From: Planococcus chinensis
GTDB taxonomy: Bacteria; Bacillota; Bacilli; Bacillales_A; Planococcaceae
Assembly (NCBI RefSeq): GCF_020071995.1
Contig: NZ_JABWTK010000007.1
Coordinates: 62,001-126,000 of the forward strand
Direction: 5' to 3'
DNA: 64,000 nucleotides
Shown here: positions 42,922 through 51,121 of the stretch, in pieces
Position numbering within the stretch: the first letter of the stretch is position 1
How the letters are laid out: the number at the start of each line of letters is the position of its first letter
Position numbers and translations under genes: made by a program
Notes under the pieces: model-generated
Databases searched by the model: none
What the model was told of the DNA's origin: nothing
The model's input: the letters and a program-made list of their open reading frames with translations, nothing else

Positions 42922-44325
42922 ATGAAAAACCTATTAACAAAAGCTAGTCTCTTCTTCGTTGCTATGATTTTAGTGATTACTTCTCTGGGCTCACACAGCG
43001 CTTCAGCTGCCGGGGTTCCATTTAAAGATATAAAGACAACAGACAAAGAAATCATCTATTTATGGGAAAAGGGCCTGATCAACGGAACTTCCAAAACGAC
43101 TTTCGGCCCTGCTGATTCTGTTACCCGTGAACAAGCTGCCACTATGATTGGCCGTGCCATAAAATTGAATGGCACTTCCAGAAAAACTTCCTTTAAAGAT
43201 GTGGATCCAAAAAGCTACGCTTCCGGCTATATCCAATCAGCGGTAGACAAAGGAATCATTACTGGTGATTCAAACGGCAATTTCCGTCCGAAAGATACAA
43301 TGACACGCGGCGAGATGGCTTACCTGATCAGCCGGGCGTTCAACCTTACTAAAACCGGCCATGTTTATTTCATGGATATTAAAACAAATACAAGTTCAAC
43401 CAGCCTTTATACAGCAGTAAACAAAATTGCCGCAGCCGGCATCACAAACGGCACAGGATCTGGAAATTACGAACCGAACAAAAAATTGAACAGAAGAGAG
43501 TTTGCAGCTTTTGTAGCACGCGGCCTCAACCCTGACTTCAGAGTTGTTTTCAAAAACGTCATGATTTCCGAAATGAATGTAACTGTGGATAACTTGAATG
43601 TCCGCAAAGGCCCTGACGTTAGCTATAGTTCAGTAGGCAAAATCAATAAAGGCGCCAAGTTCCAGGTTTACGGCTATAACGGAAGCTGGGCGTACGGCAA
43701 AAGCGGTACTTTGACCGGCTATGTCAGCACTGCTTATCTTTCTAAAACAGTTGTTCCTGTCGTAAACGCAAAAAGATTTGTTGTTCTTGATCCAGGCCAC
43801 GGCGGTACCGACCCAGGCGCAGTCGCAAACGGGTTGCAAGAAAAAGCAATCAACCTAGATGTTGCAAAACGCGCGCAAGCAATTCTTAAAAATAAAGGCA
43901 TTTCCGTTTACATGACCCGTACGACAGACGTTTTCATCCCACTTGCAAGCCGAGTAGACTTGGCTGTCAAGAGCGGCGGCAATGCATTTGTCAGCATCCA
44001 TACGAACGCTGCAACTCCAGCAGCAAGCGGTTCAGAAACCTTCTATTCAGCAGCACTCGATAAACGGGCCCAAGACAGCAAGCAGTTGGCGACATTTATC
44101 CAGAACCGGCTTCATAAAGCAATGGACAACAATAACCGCGGCGTCAAAGAAGCGGGTTACTTGGTAATCGGCTCGAACCCTCTTCCTGCTGCATTAGTAG
44201 AATTAGGATTTATCACAAACGGTACAGACGCTTCGAAACTGGCTTCTGCGACTTACAAACAGCGTTCTGCTGAAGCAATTGCAGGCGGCATCGAAGATTA
44301 TTACAAATGGAAAGAGAATAATTAA
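42922..44325 (+). CDS. SLH-anchored N-acetylmuramoyl-L-alanine amidase (467 aa)
   Basis: A signal peptide (about 1-29) precedes three SLH domains (about 31-200), an SH3b domain (about 215-275) and an Amidase_3 domain (about 284-463). The zinc site is complete: H293 in DPGHGG, E307 and H360 in SIHTNA, with catalytic E427 in LVELGF. The family removes peptide stems from muramic acid. AGGGGG precedes the ATG by about 12 nt. It is followed by its own terminator and then by the SLH subtilisin gene in the same direction. Confidence 0.94.
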   Translation: MKNLLTKASLFFVAMILVITSLGSHSASAAGVPFKDIKTTDKEIIYLWEKGLINGTSKTTFGPADSVTREQAATMIGRAIKLNGTSRKTSFKDVDPKSYASGYIQSAVDKGIITGDSNGNFRPKDTMTRGEMAYLISRAFNLTKTGHVYFMDIKTNTSSTSLYTAVNKIAAAGITNGTGSGNYEPNKKLNRREFAAFVARGLNPDFRVVFKNVMISEMNVTVDNLNVRKGPDVSYSSVGKINKGAKFQVYGYNGSWAYGKSGTLTGYVSTAYLSKTVVPVVNAKRFVVLDPGHGGTDPGAVANGLQEKAINLDVAKRAQAILKNKGISVYMTRTTDVFIPLASRVDLAVKSGGNAFVSIHTNAATPAASGSETFYSAALDKRAQDSKQLATFIQNRLHKAMDNNNRGVKEAGYLVIGSNPLPAALVELGFITNGTDASKLASATYKQRSAEAIAGGIEDYYKWKENN

Positions 44326-44337
44326 TTATTAAAAAAA

Positions 44338-44362
44338 CGGGCTTTTTAGCCCGCTTTTTTTT
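44338..44362 (+). terminator. Intrinsic terminator of the amidase gene
   Basis: CGGGCT / AGCCCG hairpin followed by CTTTTTTTT. Confidence 0.85.
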
Positions 44363-44410
44363 ATATTGCGCTATACTACAAGAAAACAGTTTGGACACGG
44401 AGGGAATCTA

Positions 44411-46063
44411 TTGAAAAAAATGTATATTCTTGCAGCCTTTGCTTTTGCCCTTAGTTCGTTGAACATTTATCAGACAGAAGTCTCCGCTTCTGATAATGAA
44501 GCTGAAAAAGTCATCATTTCTTTTAAAGATGAAATCGATTTCGAAGTACTGGAAGAGATGGGGGCAGTTGTTCAGGAGGAATTGAATAGCATTAACGCCG
44601 TTGTCGCCACTGTACCAGACCAGCCAGCTGTACAGGCTGCCAGCACAGATTCTTCTATTGAATACATCGAAGACGACCAAACCGTAAAAGCAGCTGCCCA
44701 AGTGCAGACTTGGGGTTATAAACACATAAAAGCCAATACCGCCTCAAAGCTTGGCTATACCGGCAAAGGCATTAAGATTGCCGTCGTAGATTCAGGAATC
44801 AATAACAAGCATCCGGATTTGAAAATTGCCGGTGGTGTTTCTAAAATTGCAGATTTCAATACGTTCAGCGATAAATTCGGACACGGTACGCATGTAGCCG
44901 GCATCATCGGTGCACAGAACAATTCAATCGGCACCGTCGGCGTGGCCCCCGATTCCTCCATTTACTCTGTCCGGGTGCTTTCTGACCAAGGAGTCGGCGA
45001 TATGACGGACGTGATTTCCGGCATTGAGTGGGCAATCGAGCAAAAGATGGACATCATCAACCTTAGCCTGACAACAGAAACAAACAGCAAAGCGCTTCAG
45101 GCAGTCGTTAAAAAAGCTTACGATCAGGGCATTGTCATCATTGCAGCCTCCGGAAATGACCGGGCTAACTTAAAAATCAAAGATGTTTTGTTCCCGGCCC
45201 GACTTCCTTCGGTAATTGCGGTCGGTTCGGTATCTTCACTGAATAAACTGTCCTATTTTTCCAATTACGGTCCGAACCAAGAGCTCGTAGCGCCGGGAGA
45301 AAATATTAAAAGCACGTTCGTAGATCTCAAGACCACTACTCAAGACGATTATTTGGTATCCGAAGGTACATCTATGGCTGCGCCTTTTGTTGCCGGCACC
45401 TTTGCGCAATATATGGAAGCTTATCCGCATTTGTCGAACGGCCAGCTGCGCGCCACCATCAATAGAGCAGCAACGGATCTTGGCGCAAAAGGACGGGACA
45501 ATCTGTACGGCCACGGCTTAGTCCAATCCCTGTCTTCAAAAGCGGCTTTGTTCCCGGATATGAAGCTGAATTATTGGTACACTCCTGCTATCCAGAAAGT
45601 ATTTGACTTGAAAATCACCAACGGTTTCCCGGACGGCACTTTCCGTCCAAACAGTTCCATTACGCGCGCAGAAGCGGTCACTATGATCGGGCGGGCATTG
45701 AATTTGAATAAAAACAACACCAACCACAAATTCACCGACGTCCCGAAAACATCATACGCTGCCGGCTATATCAACAGCGCTTATGAACTCGGCTATATCG
45801 ACGGCATTTCGGCAACCAAGTTTTCGCCGGATACGCCGATCAAACGCGGAGACATGGCCATCATTATGCAGCGCATTTATAAGCTGAAGAGCACACAGAA
45901 AGCGCCATTCACCGACATAGCAGCTTCCAAATATTATTACGATGCGATTCAAGCGGTGTTTGAGAACAAAATTGTAACTGGATATAACGACAATACGTTC
46001 CGCCCGGAAAACCCGATCACCCGTGCAGAAAATGCACAGATTCTGAGCAACGTATTAAAATAA
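44411..46063 (+). CDS. SLH-anchored subtilisin-family (S8) protease (550 aa)
   Basis: The TTG at 44411 is chosen because GGAGG lies 7 nt upstream; the first internal ATG would leave 16 nt, and the signal peptide then starts MKKMYILAAF. After the signal peptide (about 1-26) come an I9-like propeptide (about 33-90), the S8 domain with D127 in VVDSGI, H158 in GHGTHVAG and S321 in EGTSMAAPF, and three SLH domains (about 372-550). It is a compact classical subtilisin without PA or Fn3 inserts, unlike the three large S8 proteins at 3-20 kb. Surface proteolysis or processing of wall proteins is likely. Confidence 0.93.
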   Translation: MKKMYILAAFAFALSSLNIYQTEVSASDNEAEKVIISFKDEIDFEVLEEMGAVVQEELNSINAVVATVPDQPAVQAASTDSSIEYIEDDQTVKAAAQVQTWGYKHIKANTASKLGYTGKGIKIAVVDSGINNKHPDLKIAGGVSKIADFNTFSDKFGHGTHVAGIIGAQNNSIGTVGVAPDSSIYSVRVLSDQGVGDMTDVISGIEWAIEQKMDIINLSLTTETNSKALQAVVKKAYDQGIVIIAASGNDRANLKIKDVLFPARLPSVIAVGSVSSLNKLSYFSNYGPNQELVAPGENIKSTFVDLKTTTQDDYLVSEGTSMAAPFVAGTFAQYMEAYPHLSNGQLRATINRAATDLGAKGRDNLYGHGLVQSLSSKAALFPDMKLNYWYTPAIQKVFDLKITNGFPDGTFRPNSSITRAEAVTMIGRALNLNKNNTNHKFTDVPKTSYAAGYINSAYELGYIDGISATKFSPDTPIKRGDMAIIMQRIYKLKSTQKAPFTDIAASKYYYDAIQAVFENKIVTGYNDNTFRPENPITRAENAQILSNVLK

Positions 46064-46069
46064 CCCATC

Positions 46070-46108
46070 AAAAAGGCAGTCCGGAACAATATTCCGGACT
46101 GCCTTTTT
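46070..46108 (+). terminator. Intrinsic terminator of the SLH subtilisin gene
   Basis: AAAAAGGCAGTCCGGAA / TTCCGGACTGCCTTTTT hairpin, usable in both directions. Confidence 0.9.
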
Positions 46109-46149
46109 CAATGGAAATAGGAAGGATTAAACGCTTCGCCCTCCAGTGG

Positions 46150-46486
46150 GTCTGCAGCGTGCAGAATCCCCAGAACGCATCCGACACATGCATAAACCGA
46201 ACCGGGCCGGCCCATGCGCTTTCCACGGGTTGGGGCTTCATCCCCCTCACCACTGAAAACCTAGTGCTTGTGCTCGTGCTCCGGCTCCTGTTTCTGTTTC
46301 CGTTTCTGCATCGCTGTGCTAGCTTCGTCGTAAAAGCCTCCCCCGCATGCTTCGGCCACTGTCGCCGCGCTGCTCCCACGGAACAACTAAGTGCCGAACG
46401 CGTCCAGCTGAAACGGAGGATTCAGGATTCCCGTGATGAGTGTTCATTAACTTCCCATGTGTAATAATTCTTTTGTCTACAAGCTC
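46150..46486 (-). repeat. Family D dispersed repeat, copy D3 (inverted)
   Basis: On the minus strand it starts GAGCTTGTAGACAAAAG, passes through TCCTCCGTTTCAGCTGGA, and keeps CCCGTGGAAAGCG and GGTTTATGCATGTGT near the far end, matching D1 and D2. The middle third is diverged. The left end directly abuts the terminator stem of the NlpC/P60-SLH gene, shortening its T-run. Confidence 0.65.
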
Positions 46487-46516
46487 AAAGGAGCTTCCCT
46501 CGGGAAGCTCCTTTTT
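46487..46516 (-). terminator. Terminator of the NlpC/P60-SLH gene
   Basis: GGAGCTTCCC / GGGAAGCTCC hairpin. On the minus strand only TTT follows before the family D repeat begins. Confidence 0.7.
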
Positions 46517-46527
46517 AGTCATTTTAT

Positions 46528-47565
46528 TTATTTTTTAATAGCTCTGTGGATGAAAGTTGCCATTTCAGCGCGTGTAGCGTTGCTGTCAGGTTTGAATGTG
46601 CCATCGTTGTAGCCTGTCGCCAGCTTGTTCGAAGCAACTTTGACAACGGACGCCTCTGCCCAGTGGCCTTTCATGTCTTTGAACGTCACTGAACTTGAAG
46701 ATGCTTTCATGGTGAAGGCTCTTGTTAGCATTGCACTGATTTCCGCACGTGTAACTTGTGCTGTCGGTGCGTATTTGCCGTTACCTCGGCCGTCGATGAT
46801 GCCTGCTTTTTTCGCAGCATTAATGTAACCTGCCGCCCAGTATTTCGAAGATACATCACTGAACGAACTGCCGCTGATCGGCTTAAGGCCAATCGCTTTA
46901 GAAATCATTGTAGCCGCTTCTGCGCGGTTTACCGCATTTTGCGGCTTGAAGACACTTACGTCATATCCTGTGATAATGCCTCTTGCACTCAAATCTTTAA
47001 TGGCGCTGTATGCCCAAAATCCGGTTGATACGTCATAATATTGGCCCACTGGAAGCTGTTTTTTCGGCGCGGATACTGTAACCGGCGCTGCTTTTACGCT
47101 GCTGTAGCGCTTTGCTCCGATGTAACGCGGCGCCCAGTATGAGTTGGTATTAATATTTTCCGTGGCAATCCCTTTGCTTGATGTTGCAGAGATAAAACCA
47201 CCATTCCCTACATAAATGCCTGAATGGGTGACTTTGGTTGAACCGGGGCTTGCGCCAAAGAATACCATGTCCCCTTTTTTCAAATTGCTTTTTGATACCC
47301 ATGTGCCTGTTTTATATTGATCCGCAGAAACACGCGGAACGGAAATTCCAAAATGGTTGAATACGTATTGAAGGTAACCTGAGCAGTCAAAACCTGAAGG
47401 TGTTGTTCCGCCCCATTTATATGGCACTCCTGTAAATTTGTTGGCGTATGCGACTAATTCATCTGGTGTTACGGTTCCACTGGCTGCTTCGGCTTCATTT
47501 GACATGAACGGACTAGCTGTAAAAATCAATACAGCAATCATCATAACTACTAAACGTTTTTTCAA
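46528..47565 (-). CDS. SLH-anchored NlpC/P60 peptidoglycan endopeptidase (345 aa)
   Basis: The start is TTG with GAGGTG upstream. A signal peptide (about 1-27) precedes the NlpC/P60 domain (about 33-145) with C61 in SGFDCSG and H114 in VTHSGIY, and three SLH domains (about 160-345). The catalytic domain resembles that of the 13620-14387 protein, which uses an SH3b domain instead of SLH to reach the wall. A perfect WalR-type box lies 117 bp upstream, as for the other NlpC/P60 gene, and a nested inverted repeat covers the probable promoter. Confidence 0.93.
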   Translation of the reverse strand: MKKRLVVMMIAVLIFTASPFMSNEAEAASGTVTPDELVAYANKFTGVPYKWGGTTPSGFDCSGYLQYVFNHFGISVPRVSADQYKTGTWVSKSNLKKGDMVFFGASPGSTKVTHSGIYVGNGGFISATSSKGIATENINTNSYWAPRYIGAKRYSSVKAAPVTVSAPKKQLPVGQYYDVSTGFWAYSAIKDLSARGIITGYDVSVFKPQNAVNRAEAATMISKAIGLKPISGSSFSDVSSKYWAAGYINAAKKAGIIDGRGNGKYAPTAQVTRAEISAMLTRAFTMKASSSSVTFKDMKGHWAEASVVKVASNKLATGYNDGTFKPDSNATRAEMATFIHRAIKK

Positions 47566-47630
47566 TTGGACACCTCTGTTAGTTTGTGGATTCTGGATGT
47601 TGATCAGACACCGAATCGTTTATTTTTTCT

Positions 47631-47678
47631 AAGTAGTACTTAATACACTACTGAGTGTATCAGAAAAATGTACTACTT
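47631..47678. promoter_or_regulatory. Nested inverted repeat over the probable promoter of the NlpC/P60-SLH gene
   Basis: Outer arms AAGTAGTAC (47631-47639) and GTACTACTT (47670-47678), inner arms ATACACT (47643-47649) and AGTGTAT (47654-47660). On the minus strand a weak -35 TTTTTC and -10 TATTAA with a 17-bp spacer fall inside. It could be an operator or a leader hairpin. Confidence 0.4.
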
Positions 47679-47681
47679 TTT

Positions 47682-47698
47682 ATTACATTTATATTACA
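47682..47698 (-). promoter_or_regulatory. Predicted WalR (YycF) box upstream of NlpC/P60-SLH gene
   Basis: The minus strand reads TGTAAT-N5-TGTAAT, a full match to the WalR consensus. It starts 117 bp before the TTG, nearly the same distance as at 13486. Confidence 0.65.
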
Positions 47699-47832
47699 AA
47701 TGCAAATTTGTGCTCATTTTAATGTTTATCTCTAGGAATGTAGGGAATTATAAGTAATTTAGAAAACTTAATGTAAAATATATACTTTCATTGATTATTG
47801 TCTTGCTTTATGTAAATGTCGTTTAAAATCAT

Positions 47833-47878
47833 AATAAAAAGCGGTGCCGGATTGTTTTTTTCCGGCACCGCTTTTATT
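47833..47878 (-). terminator. Intrinsic terminator of the VanZ-family gene
   Basis: AAGCGGTGCCGGA / TCCGGCACCGCTT hairpin with TTTTATT on the minus strand; the gene's stop codon is inside it. Confidence 0.85.
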
Positions 47879-48353
47879 GATTGGCATATTCGTGCTTTTT
47901 CACTTTCTTTTTCCGTCTGTGCCAAAGGGTCCAGGCGCTTAAAAACAACAGTGCCCCGAAACCATCGAGCAGGACATCGTGCGTTGTAGGCGTGCGGCCG
48001 CCTGTCAAAGACTGATGGTATTCATCTATCATCGCGATGGCAATCGTAATCACGAAAGCGAGCCAGACGCGCGGCTTCGGCAATAAGTTCAAGAGCGCCA
48101 GTGCAATCAACCCGAACATCACGACATGGGCGCCTTTGCGCAGCAGAAATTCGATAAACTGGTAATAGCCCCTTTCTTCGACTGATACATATGTGCCCCA
48201 ATAAGGGATGTGCAAATGGCTGAGTGTCTCTTTAAAGGGCTGGGAAGGCAAATACTTTTCCAAAGCCGGAATCAAGGTCTGCTCTTCGTAGGTCTGGCCC
48301 GAAGATACAAACAAAACAATGAATAAGATAACGAAAACAAGTAATTTTTTCAT
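47874..48353 (-). CDS. VanZ-family membrane protein (159 aa)
   Basis: An N-terminal membrane segment and four hydrophobic segments with the VanZ-like patterns RKGAHVVMFGLIALAL and IDEYHQSLTGGRTPTTHDVL. The last motif (DEYHQ with TPTTHDVLLDGFG) is the conserved family signature. Function is poorly known; VanZ confers low teicoplanin resistance in enterococci. The ATG at 48353 lacks a ribosome site but lies 6 nt after a -10-like TACAAT with an upstream TGn, so the mRNA may be leaderless. The frame extends 12 codons further upstream into the neighbouring terminator. Confidence 0.82.
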   Translation of the reverse strand: MKKLLVFVILFIVLFVSSGQTYEEQTLIPALEKYLPSQPFKETLSHLHIPYWGTYVSVEERGYYQFIEFLLRKGAHVVMFGLIALALLNLLPKPRVWLAFVITIAIAMIDEYHQSLTGGRTPTTHDVLLDGFGALLFLSAWTLWHRRKKKVKKHEYANQ

Positions 48354-48356
48354 ACA

Positions 48357-48370
48357 AGGATTGTACCATG
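48357..48370 (-). promoter_or_regulatory. Predicted extended -10 promoter of the VanZ-family gene
   Basis: On the minus strand ATGG-TACAAT is followed by six bases and the ATG, putting the expected transcription start at or next to the start codon. Confidence 0.4.
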
Positions 48371-48377
48371 ATTTTAC

Positions 48378-48412
48378 AAAAAAACACATTCGCTCTAAGG
48401 CGAATGTGTTTT
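48378..48412 (-). terminator. Intrinsic terminator of the AGCS symporter gene
   Basis: AACACATTCGCC / AGCGAATGTGTT hairpin followed on the minus strand by TTTTTTT. Confidence 0.88.
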
Positions 48413-48416
48413 CCGA

Positions 48417-49829
48417 TTAGTCTCTGCTATGTTCGCCCCAACATTCCGTATTTTTCAGTCCCGGAATGTTTTTGGCATAAAACTCTGGATTTTTGCCGGC
48501 TTTTCGCTGATCGGTGTAATCTTTCAACACTTTGAAAGCCGTCTTGCCGAGTATTGCGATGACTACCAAGTTCAGCACTGCCATGAGCCCCATGAACAAG
48601 TCGGCCATATTCCAAACCAGCGCAACTTGTGCCAATGAACCGAACATGACCATTGCCAATACGCCGAAACGATAAACTGTCAACCAAGTTGAATGTGCAT
48701 TGATAAATTCAATGTTCGTTTCACCGTAATAGTAATTCCCGATGATCGAACTGAACGCAAAGAACATGATGGCTGCAGCCAGGAAGTAAGGCGCCCAGTC
48801 GCCAACGTGCACGTTCAAGGAAGCTTGCGTCAGCAAAATCCCTTCCTGTTCGCCTGTTTTGTAGACGCCGGCCAAAATAATGATGAACGCAGTCGCCGAA
48901 CAAATGACGATGGTATCGAAAAATACCCCAAGACTTTGGACAAGCCCCTGTTTTGCCGGGTGCGATACGTTTGCAGCTGCTGCTGCGTTCGGCACCGATC
49001 CCATACCTGCTTCGTTGGAGAACAAGCCGCGGCGTACACCTTGCATGATGGCGGCACCGATTGCGCCTCCTGCTGCTTCTTCAAGGCCGAATGCACTTTT
49101 CACGATCAATGCGAATACGGCCGGGATTTCGCTGATGTTTATGATGACCACATAGAAAGCGACCAAGATGTACAATACAGCCATTACTGGGACCAATACT
49201 TGTGTAACACTGGCAATCCGTTTGACCCCGCCAAAAATAATCAATGCCGTCAAAATAACGAGGCCGACGCCAACCGTCCATTCCGGAATATTAAATACAT
49301 CGCCGAATGATTGGGCGATTGTATTGGATTGCACCGAGTTGAAAATGAATCCGAATACTAAGGTTAAGAGAATCGCGAAAATAATCCCCAGTGTGCGGTT
49401 GCCGAGTGCTTTTTCCATATAATATGCGGGCCCTCCGCGGAACTGTTCGCCGTCTTTCACTTTATACACCTGTGCCAATGTACTTTCAATAAATGCTGTG
49501 GACATTCCGATCAATGCGACCATCCACATCCAGAAAACCGCGCCGGGTCCGCCGATGGCAATTGCCAGTGCCACACCGGTGATATTCCCTGTACCTACCC
49601 GGGATGCCGTGGAAATCGTAAATGCCTGGAATGCCGAGACGCCGTCTTCCCCGTCTTTTTTCTCAGTGATGACGCGGAACATCTCGCCAAATAGGCGAAT
49701 CTGCACGAATTTTGTGCGCACAGTAAAATAAACGCCGAGACCCAAAAGCAGCGCAATCAGAATATACGTCCATAATAAATTGTTTCCTTCGTCGACGATC
49801 CACGTCAACCCGTCCAAAATAATGTCCAT
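48417..49829 (-). CDS. Sodium:alanine/glycine symporter, AGCS family (470 aa)
   Basis: About eleven membrane segments. The AGCS signatures are clear: ISTASRVGTGNITGVALAI (near 75-95), GGPGAVFWMWMVALIG, and RRGLFSNEAGMGS (near 290). The family imports alanine, glycine or related small amino acids with sodium. The ATG at 49829 is chosen because GAGGAG lies 7 nt before it; the frame is open 21 codons further. The gene is downstream of, and codirectional with, the M20D amidohydrolase and enolase-superfamily genes' opposite flank, separated from them by 200 bp. Confidence 0.9.
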   Translation of the reverse strand: MDIILDGLTWIVDEGNNLLWTYILIALLLGLGVYFTVRTKFVQIRLFGEMFRVITEKKDGEDGVSAFQAFTISTASRVGTGNITGVALAIAIGGPGAVFWMWMVALIGMSTAFIESTLAQVYKVKDGEQFRGGPAYYMEKALGNRTLGIIFAILLTLVFGFIFNSVQSNTIAQSFGDVFNIPEWTVGVGLVILTALIIFGGVKRIASVTQVLVPVMAVLYILVAFYVVIINISEIPAVFALIVKSAFGLEEAAGGAIGAAIMQGVRRGLFSNEAGMGSVPNAAAAANVSHPAKQGLVQSLGVFFDTIVICSATAFIIILAGVYKTGEQEGILLTQASLNVHVGDWAPYFLAAAIMFFAFSSIIGNYYYGETNIEFINAHSTWLTVYRFGVLAMVMFGSLAQVALVWNMADLFMGLMAVLNLVVIAILGKTAFKVLKDYTDQRKAGKNPEFYAKNIPGLKNTECWGEHSRD

Positions 49830-50029
49830 AAAGTTTCTCCTCGTAGCTGTAGTTTTGCTTACTTGTCCTGCTTCGGCAAAATGCATGTTCATTCTCTTGC
49901 CATGAAACTAGGAGCCGATCCTTCATAACTAATGACTGCGTTATTAATTACTTCATGACCCACAAGTCTTTATCTTAGATGTACTTTAACTTTTGTACAA
50001 TACCCTGAACCTCAAAATGAGAAACCTTT

Positions 50030-51121
50030 TTAGCTTCTCCGGAGAGTTTCTGCGAGTACGCGCGCGCCGATATCAAGCGCCTCTTTATTGAAGGTCATAT
50101 CGGGATGATGAAGCCCCGGCACAAGGTCTGCACCGACTCCAAGCATCGCCGCCTTCAATTCAGGCTTTTGGATGGTGTAGAAATGAAAATCATCGGCGCC
50201 GGTCGTTTCAAGCGGCGCCGCAGTCCGGTCGTCCCCTACTACGGACCGGATGGCGCTATCGGCAATCTGCATTGCCTCGCCCGATACTTCAGCAGCCGGT
50301 GTATAGTCCTCCCATTCCCAGCTGATGTCAACTTCGTGCAGTCCAGCAATTGATTTGAGGCCCGCGTCGATGCGCTCCCGCAGTTCCGCCATCAAGCTAT
50401 TAGACTGCGACCGCACATCAAGAGCGAACGCTGCGCTTCCGGGGATGATGTTCAACGAGTCGCCGCCTGCCTGGATGTTCGTCAGTTTGGCTGAATACGA
50501 TTCAAACGGCGAAAAGTAAATCGATTTTACAAATTGATGGATGGCCGCAATCACATCAATGGCATTCTTTCCTTGATGCGGACGCGCACCGTGTGCGTCT
50601 ACGCCGGTGATTTTGCCTTTCAGGAAAATTCCGGATCCGTGATGGATGGCTGGCGCCACTTGGCCAAACGGCAATTCCTCGATTGGCCGCAAATGCACGC
50701 CGTATAAATGCGTCACTTCTTCAATTGCTCCGCGCTCGATCATCGCAAGCGAGCCGTTACCTTTTTCTTCAGCAGGCTGGAAAATAAAGCGGATCCGCTT
50801 CGTCAGTGTTTCGTCTTTTAAATAAAGCAGCGCCCCTAGAACCATTGCCATATTTGCGTCATGGCCGCAGGAATGGTTCGCCTGGACTTTGCCGCGCACT
50901 TCCTGCCATAAGGCATCGATATCGGCGCGGACCGCAATCACTTGCTCGCCTTTGCCGATTTCCGCAATCAATCCTGTAACATCATCGAAGGTTTTGTGTT
51001 TGATTTCGAGTTCTTGCATAATTTCCGCCAGCTTTTTGGTCGTTTCGGTTTCCTGCCAGCTGACTTCCGGATAGGCATGGAAGTGATCAAAGTATTCGAG
51101 GATTTTGGTTTTATTGTCCAT
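50030..51121 (-). CDS. M20D family amidohydrolase / N-acyl-amino-acid deacylase (363 aa)
   Basis: The M20D zinc-site motifs are visible: NHSCGHDANMAMV (around 82-94), QPAEEKGNGS (around 113-122) and GARPHQGKNAIDVI. The dimerisation domain lies about 180-290. The family removes acyl groups from amino acids or splits small peptides (aminoacylase, hippurate hydrolase, IAA-amino-acid hydrolase relatives). The ATG at 51121 overlaps the last 11 bases of the enolase-superfamily gene, so they are cotranscribed. The pairing suggests an N-acyl-amino-acid or dipeptide salvage step. No signal peptide; cytoplasmic. Confidence 0.88.
   Translation of the reverse strand: MDNKTKILEYFDHFHAYPEVSWQETETTKKLAEIMQELEIKHKTFDDVTGLIAEIGKGEQVIAVRADIDALWQEVRGKVQANHSCGHDANMAMVLGALLYLKDETLTKRIRFIFQPAEEKGNGSLAMIERGAIEEVTHLYGVHLRPIEELPFGQVAPAIHHGSGIFLKGKITGVDAHGARPHQGKNAIDVIAAIHQFVKSIYFSPFESYSAKLTNIQAGGDSLNIIPGSAAFALDVRSQSNSLMAELRERIDAGLKSIAGLHEVDISWEWEDYTPAAEVSGEAMQIADSAIRSVVGDDRTAAPLETTGADDFHFYTIQKPELKAAMLGVGADLVPGLHHPDMTFNKEALDIGARVLAETLRRS

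Noticed and set aside
46068..46464. ORFs on both strands between 46.07 and 46.46 kb
   Set aside because: They lie in the diverged family D copy D3; no coding signals.
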